Below, in pieces: positions 1 through 11,640 of a stretch of 64,000 nucleotides of DNA. The notes beneath the pieces were generated by a model. That model worked only from the letters and a program-made list of their open reading frames with translations, did not search any database and was not told the DNA's origin. Origin of the DNA: Magnolia sinica (lineage: Eukaryota > Streptophyta > Magnoliopsida > Magnoliales > Magnoliaceae); the NCBI RefSeq assembly GCF_029962835.1, contig NC_080577.1:1488001-1552000 (forward strand), given 5' to 3'. Every line of letters starts with the position of its first letter. Position 1 is the stretch's first letter. Position numbers and translations under genes: made by a program.

Positions 1-420
1 TTATGCAGTTGCACAGAGAAGTATGCCACCGCAGAAGCAATATTCATGCAGTTATGCCATCGTGTACACAATATGTGATGGCATAACCTCCCCACTGTTA
101 GATTTCTGACTGTTGGGACTTATTTTTGCTTCATTCTCTCACTTTTTCCCTATAGATAGGCACTCCCACCACCTAATTTCACAACTCTATTACTCTCTCT
201 CTCTCTAACACTCTCATCGCTCAGTCTCTCTAGTCTCTTAACTCTCCAACTCTCTTTCACACTCTATTACTCTCATTCTCTCTTAAAATGACATCAATAA
301 AATTTATCCGTTGTTGTTGTTGTTGTTTGTTTTTTTTTTTTTTTTTGGTCATATTTTTTACTATATGCATTTGTTTGATTAGTTGTTAGTTGACTTGATA
401 CAGTCTAGTAGTCTAATACA
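1..420. other. Intron of the carrier gene with LTR-like sequence
   Basis: No exon is recognisable before 792, so this is probably intronic. Positions 60-300 hold a TATAGATA box (152-159) followed by a CT-rich leader full of CTCTCT runs, then ATAAAATTTAT, a GTT-repeat (about 310-327) and a poly-T run. That order resembles the U3-R part of a plant LTR retrotransposon. No paired LTR or primer-binding site is visible, so the call is weak. Confidence 0.3.
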
Positions 421-576
421 ACTATAAAAAACAATTCCCTATGCTTGCTGTCTTTATACATAATTTGTCACATATATTTTTTTCATTTTTCCTTGAATTG
501 GGCTTTGCCATCGCAAAAGTGCACAGCCCCCTTGAGTCATACAAGATCACTTGTGCCATTTGACAACATTGGTCAG

Positions 577-636
577 GATTTTTTTTTTGTTTTGTTTTTT
601 GTTTTTTTTGTTTTTTTTTTTTTTTGGGGGGGCGGG
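577..636. repeat. Poly-T/TG low-complexity tract
   Basis: A 60-base run of T interrupted by single G residues, ending in a G-rich stretch, inside the presumed carrier-gene intron. It is simple sequence and gives rise to spurious reading frames on both strands. Confidence 0.8.
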
Positions 637-791
637 CATACGATTTCATGATGGGGCACATCTGATGCATCTTTTGGATGATAGATGCATATCACAGTGG
701 GTCCCACATGCAGTCAACTACATGGTCTAGTTGTGAGGAGTTTCCTGTTTCATTTACATGTTATGATTGAGCTCCTCTTGCAATCAAACAG

Positions 792-2288
792 TTAAGGGCT
801 TTCGCATCCTATGGATGGGCGTCGGAGCACAACTCGCCCGCGATGTTCCTTTCTCTGCAATTTGCTGGTCAACCCTCGAACCAGTAAGATTCACATGGTT
901 ATTAATATATTTTTATAAGATTGCAATTTCTTATTTGGCATTTTTTTTAAAAAAAATGTTTGAATCTGCTCTAACTATACAGATTAGGAGAAGATTACTT
1001 GGGCTGGTTGGTGAAGAGGCCAATGCAGCAAGTGTTCTAGGGGCAAACTTCTCAGCTGGTTTTGTCGCAGGGAGCCTTGCTGCTGCAGCTACATGTCCTC
1101 TAGACGTTGTCAAGACTCGAAGACAAATTGAGGTTGGTTCCTGAATTCAAACATGTTAATCTAACTTCATGTTGTCCCCTTTATTACGGGTGCATCTGGA
1201 TGTACCTGAAATCACATAGTTCTGTGAATGCTTTTGGCAGAATGGTCGGTCAGCCAACCTGCTAAGCATTGCAGGCAGTGCAGAAACTGGAAAATGCATC
1301 ATGTAGTCGATCCCCCACCCCCTGACCAAAAATAAAATAAGAAAAAAGAAAAAAGAAAAAGAAGTGATTGATGGCATTTCATTTCAGGCCCTATTTGTAG
1401 GGACATCGAAACATGCTCCAATGGTTACTGGTTATGACATTATATAGTAATCTGGGTTTTAGTTAGAAACTGAAAATGGAAGGTATCAGAAGATTTACGA
1501 ACGAGCATGTGAAATCTTTAACATAGAGTGAGGTTTTCCTTGTAGTTTACCTTCTGAGATGCCCTTGGCTCCACTTATTAATTGGAGTTGTCCATGTTTT
1601 CCAGAAGGATCCAACAAGGGCAATGAGGATGACAACGAGGCAAACACTAATCGAAGTCTGGAGGTATGTTCCCCTTTGTCATGCAGTTTCCCCTTTTAGT
1701 CGTTGCAATATTTCCCAAAAAATCATGCTGGAGCAAACTGATTCTGAACAACGTGGAAAAGGATTCACATGCACTCATACCCTTCTGTAGAGTAATGAAC
1801 TTGAAGGCCCCAGTTCTCTAGAATGACAATTTCGTGCAACCAGCTGCTTCTGGGGCCCACCATGGTGTCTATGACATCCAACCTGTCCAGAAGGGTCACC
1901 CTACCATGAAATTGGAGCACCCTGAAAGTCAGGTCAATGTAATCATATGAGCCACACAAAACAATGGGCAACCACTCAGAAACCTCCAAATTCACATGGT
2001 GGCTCACCTGATGAATGGCCAGCCTGATTTATGTGCGAGCCCCTTTTGTTGCAGTAGGTGCCGTTGATTCCATCATCATTCAATAATCGGTCACATACTG
2101 CAGCCACCCATAATTTATTGAAACAAACTAAAAGGGGATATGAATCTTGCAACAGGGATGGAAGGATGAAGGGACTTTTTACAGGCATCGGCCCCCGGAT
2201 TGCACGCGCTGGCCCTTCGGTTGGGATCGTGGTTTCTTTTTATGAGGTGGTTAAGTACGCTCTACATCAAAGACGCTCAAATTCGTGA
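792..2288 (+). CDS. Mitochondrial carrier protein, MTM1-like (3' part, 4 exons)
   Basis: A member of the mitochondrial solute carrier family: six-helix transporters of the inner mitochondrial membrane. I read exons 792-883, 983-1132, 1605-1663 and 2156-2288 (stop TGA). All junctions are AG acceptor and GT donor, and the codon phases agree across every join. The first exon encodes GVGAQLARDVPFSAICWSTLEP. The second holds the family signature PLDVVKTRRQ (P-x-D-x-x-K/R) after a Gly/Ala-rich helix. The last encodes KGLFTGIGPRIARAGPSVGI and ends FYEVVKYALHQRRSNS. The wording matches the MTM1 branch (At4g27940/At2g46320 type, linked in yeast to manganese delivery to mitochondrial superoxide dismutase); this is from memory. 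The N-terminal two thirds and the start codon lie left of the window. The exact start of the first visible exon rests on the AG at 790-791. No frameshift is seen, so the gene looks functional. Confidence 0.88.
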
Positions 2289-2755
2289 GGGGAGGGGAGA
2301 GTACACAATTGTTCCATTCTATCATTTTGAGCTGCATGCATTGTGGTGCGTCGTTTTGAGCCGCATGAGGTGGCAAGTTAGATGACGCAGCTGTTTCTTT
2401 TTTCTGAGGTCTAGCACAAAGATGCCTCCCTGAATTTTGGCCCTAAAATGGGCAAACTGCTGGGACCCACCCCCCCATTTTTTTCCTTTTGTTCACATCG
2501 CATTTGATTTTCAAAGTATAAATTGGCAGAGGATTTTCAAAGGTACAGTCGTTGGAAGAAGAGAAGATTTTCTTTTATGGTTCTAAGCCCTGTTATTTTT
2601 TCATTTTCTTAGTGGGTTTTGTGGGGAATATGATTGTTCCTTCAGAGCTGTAATACAAGGCTTTTGTACTCAAGTTCAAATTCATTGAACTTTTCAAATC
2701 CCCAGTGGATCCACATCTTTTTCATCACCAATGTGTGCATATGAATCAGCAGCAG
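2289..2755 (+). other. Probable 3' untranslated region of the carrier gene
   Basis: The sequence after the TGA at 2286-2288 is not repetitive like its surroundings and becomes T-rich with TTGT-type motifs around 2580-2700. No canonical AATAAA was located, so the end is approximate. Confidence 0.4.
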
Positions 2756-3069
2756 TAATTGTTGAATTGTAATAGTGTCAGATTGATATTTGTCTCGGGA
2801 CTGACTGCCAAAAAACAGGATATTGAGAATTTCCTCCAGTTACACCGTTGTCCTGTAATCCAATGTAATCCAAACCGTCAACACTATGGCTATGGAGGGG
2901 GGAAAAAGGTTGTCCCAGATTGGGAAAAGTCTTTAAATTGGTGGCCAATAGAAAGAAATACAGGGATTTTGTTGGGACTTGAACTGAAGGTCTGAGTGTG
3001 ATGCGGATACTCTAAGGTTGCGGATTTTATAATTAACATTGTATTTGTGCCTTTTATTAGAGGGATTTT

Positions 3070-4350
3070 AGCTGCATATTCCAAGTCGAGGTTTTGAAAC
3101 GCTGTGTTCTGATTGCCACCCACCATTCATGGATGATGGATGGTGCGAGAATAATCATCACACGGACTCTTGGTGAACAGAACAATCTTCTCAACAGCTG
3201 CCACGCCATGCCCAAAAGGCTAGAAACTCTTTCATTTCTTTTCTTTGGGCAAGAACTTTGTTTAACGTCCATGGGTGTCAGAACGCCACGCCCATGCCCA
3301 GGCGGTATATACAGAAAAGCCCCAATGCACTAAAGAGCGCCGAAAAAAAAAAGAAGAAGAAGAAGCAAAGATGTGCCAGACGGTTCATAATCTTTTAGCT
3401 CTAATTGCTGATGATTTTTTTAAAAAAAATTATTATTATTATTATTATATAATCTCAAGGAGCTAGCTAGGCGCAGACTTTTGCCTTGGTACGCATCTCC
3501 CCCCAATTAGAGGACTTGGGATTTTGAAGAGCTTCGAGCTTCCACAAGTGCTGCCATGCCATTCCCATATGCCGAAAAGGACAGAAATTCTTTCCTTTTA
3601 TCTTTTCTTTGGGCAAGAACATTTGTTTTTTTTTTTTTTTTACCATCCATTGTGGCAGAAAGCCCACACACTGGCGGTAAATGCGGAAAAGCATCTCAAG
3701 GATGAGAAGGGCTAAAGCGTCATATATCGGATTGCGGACACTTTTATCTTACTGAGTAAACTCTGTTGGGCCCACTGTGAATGTATGTGGATTATCCACA
3801 ACGTCCATCCGTTTTCCCAGTTCATTTTAGGCGTTGAGCCCAAAATTGAAGCATATCAAAAGCTCAAGTGGACCACACCACAGGAAACAGTGGGAATAAT
3901 GATTTCCACCGTTGAAACCTTCCTAGGGCCCACGGTGATGTTTATTTGCCATCCAATCTGTTCATAAGATCACACAAACATGGATGAAGGGAAAACACAA
4001 ATATCAGCTTGATCCAAAACTTGTGGCCCCCAATAATTTTTCAACGGCAGATTTCAATTCACACTGTTTCCTGTGGTGTGGTCCACTTGAGCTTTGGATA
4101 TGCTTCATTTTTGGGATCACGACCTAAAATTATCTGATAAAATGTATGGACGAAGTGGATAAAATGCGTAAATCACGGTAGGCCCCACAGTTTACTCAGT
4201 ACGCAATCCGCTTTGGATCTTTTGGCACTCATTACTGATGATTTATTAATTTTTTAATATCAAGACTAGGCAGAGACTTTGGCCTCAGCGGGCATCTCCC
4301 CCCAGGTAGAGAGAGGACTAGAGATTCTGAAGAGCTTGCAACTTCCAGCT
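3070..4350. repeat. Diverged tandem repeat of a short segment, interrupted by a MITE
   Basis: Two blocks recur. The block near 3185-3330 (GCTGCCACGCCATGCCCAAA ... CTTTGGGCAAGAAC) is repeated near 3540-3700. The block near 3440-3545 (AGGCGCAGACTTTTGCC, GCATCTCCCCCCA, TGAAGAGCTTC) is repeated near 4255-4350. Between the latter copies sits a GGATTGCG-type element (about 3725-4214). No coding potential is convincing here. Confidence 0.55.
3725..4214. mobile_element. MITE, GGATTGCG/ACTCAGTA-ended family
   Basis: The left end reads ATCGGATTGCGG then TTACTGAGTAAACTCTG and GGGCCCAC; the right end reads GCCCCACAGTTTACTCAG then TACGCAATCCGC. These are inverted repeats. The interior carries the shared core (AAGGGAAAACACAAATATCA, CCTGTGGTGTGGTCCACTTG). 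The same ends are seen at 11983-12514, 52713-53208 and 60959-61401. No clean target duplication remains, so this is an older copy. Confidence 0.7.
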
Positions 4351-4699
4351 TCATGGACGAGATACTCGTTAATGTCCCATTAATACAAATGCTACCGTCT
4401 CGGATGTTTTCTTTGGATTGTGGCATACGTTATCGCATGCAGGCAATGCCTTCATTAGTCATTATTGCTCTGGATGATTTTTTATTTTTATTTTTTCTTC
4501 CCTGGGGCCCACTTGCGCAGTTCTCCCATGAATGGAACTGTCTATTTTGTGGACCCTATGCAATGCGGACCACACCGTGATAAACTTACATTGAAGCAGA
4601 AAAAGGAAAATTTTCAATGGCTAGCAACTCGGAAAAATTCCAATAGGTTCTCATCCATCTCTCAAGCTTGATGTTTCGGCGATAACATATGGTAGCAAC

Positions 4700-5560
4700 G
4701 TGAACATGGATGGTTTAAATCATTGGACCTTCTCAGCACGTAGGCTCAAATGGGTGGTGACACGTTGGGTTATGAGTTTATAGAGTCAAAATAAACTCTT
4801 ATGACTGAAGTTCCAACTATCTCATATATAAACTCTTAGGACAAATGGAAAAGTCTTTGATGAAGTGTGTCGTGGGGCTCTTGTGGAAGGGGATGGAATA
4901 CATGTTAGAGATCAGGTCATTCATCTGGTCAGGTGCACTGATAGTTGGAACATCCCATATTAAAAGATCATAGGATGCTCATTAAGTCAGCCACATGTGT
5001 GTTGAATTTGGATAGTTGGGCTTTGACCTATATGATTAGTGGACCAATATTATTTTTTATCCAAATACATAGCATTTTTGCCCACCATTGCTGCCTTTTC
5101 TTTTCCTCACCATGAATATTATTGTCTAAGAAGATCAAGCCAATGCAATCATCACCCTATGAAAATAGCTAATAGTTTAAATCCAATGGGCCAACAATCT
5201 GGTTCCACATATACTTGGATGGTCCAACTATAGAGTGGACAGGCTTGATTTTTGCACCAGGACATCTTTATGGTGGGATGAAAATTCACAGGATATATCT
5301 CCTACACCCATCATTGTGGCATGTGAAAAAGAGTAAATCAGGCCATCTCCGCAAACCCAAAAAGATCAAGCAGGATTTTCCAATCTAATAGAGTTTATGG
5401 GCTTTCTTCACAAGTCTTGTGAAGAAAATATAAGGACAATGACTTCATGATTTGTTAAACCATTTCATGCACAAAACCCTTAGAAAATAAGAATAATGAA
5501 TCCACAAATTATGACAGTAAGCAAAGGGTTACAGGTCTTTGCAAACAAGTGGAATCATAA
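4700..5560. other. Gene-free spacer between carrier and AG-peptide genes
   Basis: I see no exon, clear element or RNA gene. It probably includes the 3' untranslated region of the minus-strand AG-peptide gene at its right end (about 5560-5804). Confidence 0.4.
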
Positions 5561-5804
5561 GGAGATGGATTGTCCTTACATGGGTCCATGCAGGAAATAC
5601 AGTGTTCCATGCAAACATACCAAAGTCAGCAAACAACACAAGAAATGGAAGTAAAGAGAATGCCCCAAATCAAATTTCATCAAACAAACAGACATATCCT
5701 CGACAATAACCAAATTGATAAAATGAAAAATCAGTGAATAATGGTTATACAAGTAACGCCTCTCCTCTTCTTCTCTACTAGGGCACCATATCAATCATCA
5801 ATCA

Positions 5805-7025
5805 TCAGAAGAGACTGAAAGAAGAGGCATCATCCACGCAGTGTATGAGGTACGTGAGAACCAAAGCTAAAAGCATCAGCAAATAAGCAATCCCTTGGTC
5901 GATTGAGGTACCTAAACAACCAACCAACCAAAAAAAAAACAAACAAACAAACAAAACATCAGCCTCAATATCATTCGTGCGAAATAAACAACAGGGGAAA
6001 GTAAAGCAAATCTATTATCACAATGAAGCTAGAAAACCAGGAACACTGAAGCATTTGTAAACCATGAGAAAGAAATTTCCAACAGAAGATCATTTTCTAC
6101 AGAAATACGAAAAGGAGATTCTTTGTAGGAAAAAACAAAAAGATTTCATGAGAAAATGAATGTAAATCAAACGAATAATAACCCTCGTTAATGTGCAAGA
6201 AAGAATAGATTTTCACCACTTACACATGAAAAGAAAAAACGACTCAATAGGAAAGTTTCAGCCGAGCAATTAAAACAAATGGCAATGGAAAGAACCTGAA
6301 ATAAATTACTTAGCGGGATTGGGTTAGGCCAGGAAATCACAGATTCGTTTAAAAGTGGTTTGATCGAGTACATAAAAACACTACTTAGCTGACACCACCC
6401 TGACCGTAGGGCCCATCTCGATGTCTTTACATATGTTTTGCCAGCTTATTTTAGGGCATGGTGGCATGGTACTAAAAATAAAGCAAATACAAAATTCAGG
6501 TGGGCCACACCACAGGAAACAATGGTTATTGAACGCCCACCATTAAAAGCTTGCCAGGGTCCACGTGGCTGGATCAATCAAGTTTCACCACATCAGGGCC
6601 CCACCGAACTAGGTGCTTCCCCAGCCATTCTGGTACGCCTATTTCTTGGTCAGATCGAGGCAGTCACCCATCAAATGGCAGTTTTCTACGGGGAGACGGA
6701 CATCACCGTAATGACTGTCGTTTTAATGGCAGTTATAAGTTTTTCTAGTGCCGCGCAGGAGATGAGAAATCAGATCTGACGAGATCGTCGAGAAACATCA
6801 TAAATCAAGATGAGTAAACGAAAACATGAGAAGAAAGCGAGAGAATGTAGAAAGCAGAATCAGAAATTAAGAAAAGAAAAAGAAAATAAGAAATGGGAGA
6901 GGCAGACCGTCGCTGGCAGGAGCCGGAGAAGGAGCAAGGCCTTGAGCTTGAACCGCAGGCAAAACGATGCCAAAAACAAGAGCGACGACAATCGGAAGCG
7001 CGAAAGAAACCCTAGAAATCGCCAT
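5805..7025 (-). CDS. Arabinogalactan peptide, GPI-anchored (2 exons, 74 aa)
   Basis: A secreted short AGP: a hydroxyproline-O-glycosylated peptide attached to the outer plasma membrane leaflet. Exon 1 (6908-7025) encodes residues 1-39: MAISRVSF start, a hydrophobic signal peptide ending near AVQA, then the mature QGLAPSPAPASD. Exon 2 (5805-5911) encodes residues 40-74: GTSIDQGIAY, a hydrophobic GPI-addition segment (LLMLLALVLTYLI) and the tail HCVDDASSFSLF. The donor is GACG|GTCTGC and the acceptor TTTAG|GTACC; the Gly40 codon is split. Length and the SDGTSIDQGIAY motif fit the AGP16/20/22/41 class. Pro residues in AP/SP context are the expected glycosylation sites, and the GPI attachment site is probably Ser38 or Asp39. 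It lies tail to tail with the mitochondrial carrier gene. No defect is seen. Confidence 0.93.
5912..6907 (-). other. Intron of the AG-peptide gene
   Basis: A 996-base GT-AG intron. From about 6398 to 6600 it contains a truncated copy of the abundant repeat (AGGGCCCATCTCGATG, GTGGGCCACACCACAGGAAA, ACGCCCACCATTAAAAGC). The rest is A-rich on the + strand. Confidence 0.75.
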
Positions 7026-7200
7026 TTCCCGACTCTCTCTGATACTCTCTTTCCTGAAAAGAAAAATGAAGATCTCTTCAGTGGCTCGACAAAGGGCCAA
7101 AGAAAGAAGATCTTGAAACGCTAGGAGAGGAGAGAGAGTCGGATGAGATTTCGTTTGAGTTTCTTTCGAGATCGGTCTCAATATGTCAGATGAAAATCCT

Positions 7201-7208
7201 TATTTATA
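7201..7208 (-). promoter_or_regulatory. TATA box of the AG-peptide gene
   Basis: On the minus strand this reads TATAAATA in a GC-rich context (CGCCTATAAATAAGG), 176-183 bases before the ATG at 7025. A start site about 30 bases downstream would give a 5' leader near 145 nt. Confidence 0.7.
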
Positions 7209-7289
7209 GGCGATTCTCCAGAGCGGAACTCTTGTATGGGCACGCCCGCCCGCATGCCTCGGCCTCGCACCCATGTGACCGTCCGTTTA

Positions 7290-7309
7290 TTCTCTCTCTC
7301 TCTCTCTCT
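7290..7309. repeat. TC microsatellite upstream of the AG-peptide gene
   Basis: A (TC)n run about 80-100 bases upstream of the TATA box on the minus-strand gene (GA-repeat in its orientation). CT/GA repeats are common in plant core promoters; any role here is inference. Confidence 0.6.
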
Positions 7310-7412
7310 CGACAGTCTGGCCTCTCAGTTGTCGCCAACTGGCCTGACCATCATCACCACACGTGGCGTTTTGTTAGAAGAGTGAATTCCACTTTCCTGC
7401 AACCCAAAAGCT

Positions 7413-7850
7413 CCGTGGGGCCCACCGCCATCCATGCGTGAAATCAACTCTGTCCATCAGTTTCGCAAGGTCATCATAGGATAAGATTCCAAAAACGAGG
7501 CATATTGGAAGATCCAAGTGTACCACAGAATAGGAAACATGGGGATGGAAATGCCAACCGTTGAAAACTTTCTAGGGCCCACCATATGTTTATATTCTAT
7601 CCAACGCCTTAATAAGGTGACTCCCACCAGGATGAAACAGAAACATAAATACCAACCAGATCCAAAACTTTCTTTCGGACCGAGTAAGTTTTAAATGGTG
7701 GGCGTATTCAATTCCTAATTTTTCTTATGGTGTGGCCCATTTTAGCTTGAATCTGCCTAATTTTAGGTATTTCATACTAAAATGAGCTTGCAAAACTGAT
7801 GGACCAATTGGATTTTACATGAACATTACGGTGGGGGCCCCACAGAGTTT
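7413..7850. mobile_element. Diverged GGGCCCAC-type MITE
   Basis: It starts CTCCGTGGGGCCCACCG and ends GGTGGGGGCCCCACAGAG in inverted orientation. The interior has AGGGCCCACCATATGTTTAT, GGATGAAACAGAAACATAAA and GGTGTGGCCCATTTTAGC. It lies just upstream of the AG-peptide promoter. Confidence 0.65.
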
Positions 7851-7859
7851 GTATCCAGG

Positions 7860-8290
7860 AAATTCTTGTAGAGTAAGATGGAATGATACGCAGTCACTTC
7901 GAAATTACAAGGAATTGCATATTTGGTATTCAAGTAATTAAAATTAAACGGTACAAATTATGATTGCTATTTTAGATATATCATTGACCAAATATTACTC
8001 TTATTAAATATTCAGACTCTCTGACTGGTGAACATCTATTCAAGGGTTAAAAATGAAAAATATCAGATAGTCTTGTTTCAGCAAACAAGCGTCCACAAAA
8101 CAAAGGTTAGTATTGTTCAACCAATCTGATATTTATCATGTATTTCCCAGCATTTATTTATACAATAAGTCGTTGGTTATTTGAGTAAATACATGACATG
8201 TGTGTGCTTTCTGATCAACCATCATGCACAAGTTATTGACTTCAGACAGGTTGGGCCCATTTTCCGGTAATCCGGATAGTTGGTATGTTG
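7860..8290. repeat. Repeat family copy (TTACTCTTATT / CAAACAAGCGTCC type)
   Basis: Its ACCAAATATTACTCTTATT, CAAGGGTTA and CAACAAACAAGTGTCC-like segments recur at about 37300-37660 and 38500-38880. Those copies have TGATACGC/CTCTGG-like ends, and this one begins near AATGATACGCAGT. Probably a non-autonomous DNA element; no target duplication was found. Confidence 0.5.
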
Positions 8291-8559
8291 AGTCCTGCCA
8301 TGTATGGACATTGACCTCAAAATCTTTCAGATTGAGACAATTTAGAAACTGATATTATGACCATTGATGTAGACCGTTGTTGCAATTCTCTTCTTAACCG
8401 TCGATCCATGGCTTGGTATCGAGCAGATTTATGAGATGCAAACCACGAAGGATGCGGATTGCCTAATCGAGGCCCACGGGCAAGGATTACCCGTTCGGAG
8501 GGACCGGAATAGTCTACTACTCCTATTTAACTCAGCGTGTAAAACAGACGGGTCCACCA

Positions 8560-8878
8560 TGTTATATATGTAAAATCTACTCCGTCCATTAAGTGATAAC
8601 AATTAGATTGATCGTACATTAATAAAATAAGCCTGATTAAAAACTCAAATAGGCGGCATCAACTGGAATAATGTGAAATTGCTCCGCGAACTGCTAATTT
8701 CACACGCTGTGCTCTGCCTGATGTTTTTTTGCGAGGCTGATTTTCGTATCTTCACTTCATCCTGGGAAGTTATACATGATCAACAGGTTTGATGAAAGAT
8801 ACACTGCATGGTGGCCCCACGCACAAAGCTATGGTTCGCATTCCATCCCTACTGTTCCATATTGTGTGGATCAAGTTG

Positions 8879-8914
<36 letters not shown>

Positions 8915-8985
8915 TATATATATATATATATATATTACCATCTCGAGTGAGCCAAAAACCTGATAGACGGAGTGCATTTTACATG
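8560..8985. mobile_element. Fold-back element, CTCCGTCCAT-ended
   Basis: The left arm is TGTAAAATCTACTCCGTCC and the right arm GACGGAGTGCATTTTACATG, an inverted pair. Another copy is at 38985-39400, and degraded relatives at 52165-52580 and 59068-59480. It contains the TA microsatellite at 8883-8936. Confidence 0.6.
8883..8936. repeat. (TA)n microsatellite
   Basis: About 54 bases of alternating T and A with a single TAGATA interruption. It lies inside a fold-back element. Confidence 0.9.
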
Positions 8986-9084
8986 TCCAACATGGTCGGC
9001 CCCACATGGATTCCTTTACCGTTTGTACTAGGTGAAGATTGGAATAATTCGTCAGAAACGGTATCCGAGAAAAAGGTAAGTTAC

Positions 9085-9484
9085 TTGATACTCTGGTTGC
9101 GTATCACGCTTGATACGCATCCAGCTAGAAATACTATATTTGACATAACTAACTCAAATTAACGGGCTAGATTATGGAATCCATTGTGATAAGTTACACA
9201 TAAAAATCAGATTGATTGAAGAATCCTAACCTCTGATGCTTGGACTTGTTTTTTTTTTGTTTTTTTAAATAAGACCATTGGAGCTTTTCACTCTAACCGT
9301 CCAATAAATGTCTAAAAGTTTAGTATTTGGATTATCAAATAAAAGTAATTTTTGTTTCACTATACATCTAAGTTGGTCAAAATAATCTGGACGATTTACT
9401 TTGAATTACTTACCTGCTACATATGCAATTTCACAGTAATGTCCAACTGCATGCGTATCATCCATTATACGATGACAGAGTATT
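9085..9484. mobile_element. Possible MITE with GATACTCTG ends
   Basis: It begins GATACTCTGGTTGCGTATCA and ends near ATACGATGACAGAGTATT, an inverted pair with TGATACGC sub-motifs. The related end TTTGATACTCTGGC occurs at about 48000. No target duplication is visible. Confidence 0.45.
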
Positions 9485-9699
9485 TCTCTTGGCAGAGGCG
9501 GTTATTTGATACGCAAATGCAGGACATTGCCACTGTATGCGTTGCATGCATGTACACAATCCAAAGCGTCCAAATTGTGGTCCCCATTGTACGTATACCA
9601 AAAACAGATTGTTGGTCACACTAATATCAAACCTATAGATATTTGATTTTTGAATCTTGACCATCCACTATTTTCCATCTCAACCGTCGATTTCCGAAT

Positions 9700-10320
9700 C
9701 ATCAATAGGATCATTACAATATGTCTTTAGGAGTCGTTTGGATGCTTATAAAGTCATTAAGAAAAAATCTGATTACATATAATCAGATTACAATGGGAAT
9801 TTCAAAAAGTATATTTGCTTGAAAACAATTGAATGTTATAATTCCATTTAGTTGTAATTTAAAACATGAGAAATAGTCTTGTAAGTGTGCCTTATAATTT
9901 TGCTCGTGAGGGGTTATTTCTTGGTTTCATCCTGTCATTACTAAAACTTAATTATTTTCAGATAAGAGTAAACAGGAACAAATAAGAGCCAACAAAAATA
10001 TAGGCATGAATGGAAATTTTAGTAAAGACCTGCTAGTGGAGGAAAACCTTCTAAGAATATGAGACCGAACAGATCCAGAAATGATCTTTTGTATATAATC
10101 CTGCACAATCACAAAAGTTATTAGAGTTCCTAAATTCTTGGAAATATAGAACAAAGTAAGGGATCATGAGTACATATCCATCATGAGTTGAAATCACATG
10201 CTGCGTTGAGATGCTATCAAACGCAAACGACATTGCAGTGTCTCATCCGTTGAGATGCTATTAAACCCAAGCGAGTGGGTTAGTAATTACCCGTGTAATA
10301 GTGTAATCGGTGTTACCCTA
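9700..10320. other. Gene-free AT-rich sequence
   Basis: I see no exon, RNA gene or clear element in this stretch. Confidence 0.35.
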
Positions 10321-10327
10321 ACCGTGT

Positions 10328-10765
10328 GGAGCCCACCTCGATGAACTTTTTGCATATCCACGCCTTTCATTCGTTTTTTCATATCATTTTAGGCCGTTAT
10401 ACCAAAAATTAACAAGATTCAAATCTCAAGTTGACCTTTACCACTAGAAAAAGTAGTGAATGACAATTTAAAGCTTTTTATATACCACAAAAGTTTTGGA
10501 TCAAGCTGATATTTATATTTTCCTATCATCCAGGTGTGTTTGACCCTATCAATGGGATAGATGGAAAATATACCATACAAATATGCTTGCAGTGGCCCTG
10601 AGAAGTTTTTAATGGTAGATGTTCAATCAGCACTGCATCTTATGGTGTGGTCCACCTGAGATTTGAATCTTGTTAATTTTTAGGACCACGCATTAAAATG
10701 GGATGGAAAAACAGATGGATGGTGTGGATATACAATATATAATCATGGTGGGCCACAAGATACGG
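10328..10765. mobile_element. Diverged GGGCCCAC-type MITE
   Basis: The left end GTGGAGCCCACCTCGATG and right end TAATCATGGTGGGCCACAAG are inverted. The interior shows the core words AAGTTTTGGATCAAGCTGAT and GGTGTGGTCCACCTGAGATT. Confidence 0.65.
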
Positions 10766-10799
10766 GTAATAACTAATCCACTCCCCAAACCCAAATGAT

Positions 10800-11310
10800 G
10801 GTGCAGAGTTTGAGTACCCAGGACCAGAAATATTCCATTTAATAGTTTCTTGTCATAAAAGCGAATTTGAATTAGTGGACTTACTTATGTGGCTCAAAAA
10901 TCAGTCATGGGCTTTATTAAGTTGGGCTTATTCTACTTATCTATCTTACATGAAGACTTTATATATTATTTGATTATTTTTGAAGAATTGACTACAATTT
11001 TTATCATGCTTGAATACTTAATTATAGAATGTAAGCAGATTTCAATTAATACAAACATAATTAATTATTTTCTATAATTAAATTACAGCTTAAAATCAAA
11101 CAAAACAAACAGATACCTATAATTGAATTACACTTTATACTTGTAATCACATTACCTATAATTGAATTATAACTTAATGACTTTACATGCATTCAAACAA
11201 CTCGTAATAATATATTTTTGGTTTATGAACTCATCTACATTGGGCCAATTATTTGAGTACTTCAGATTGACATATACGTATACCACGTGTACATTGACTG
11301 CATTCCTGGA
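10800..11310. other. Gene-free AT-rich sequence
   Basis: Very AT-rich, with repeated CTATAATTGAATTA words at about 11118-11175. No gene is recognised. Confidence 0.4.
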
Positions 11311-11640
11311 AGCGGATTGCATACCAGTTATTCATACATTTTGCCAGCTCATTATAGGGCATGAGCCCAAAAATGAGAAAGATCCAGAGCTCAGGTGGAC
11401 CACTCCCGAGGAAAAAATTGGTGATTAAATGCCTACCATTGAAAGCTTTTGTGGCCCGAATAAGTTTTTTACACCGTGGACGTTAAATCACAACTTTACC
11501 TGTGGTGTGGTCGACTTGAGAATTGGATCTGCCTAATTCCCTAAAATGAAATGCTATAATGGATGGACGGTGTAGATAAAACGCACGCATCATGATGGGG
11601 CCCACAGAGCACCTACAAGTTGCGACGTCGGTACTGGCAG
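11310..11640. mobile_element. Truncated GGGCCCAC-type MITE
   Basis: It carries AGCTCAGGTGGACCACTCC, CCTGTGGTGTGGTCGACTTG and a right end CATGATGGGGCCCACAGAG. The centre is shortened compared with 500-base copies. Confidence 0.55.

Noticed and set aside
6810-7124. 104-residue open frame on the + strand
   Set aside because: It is antisense to exon 1 of the AG-peptide gene, highly basic and repetitive (Lys/Arg/Glu), with no family match; it is a shadow.
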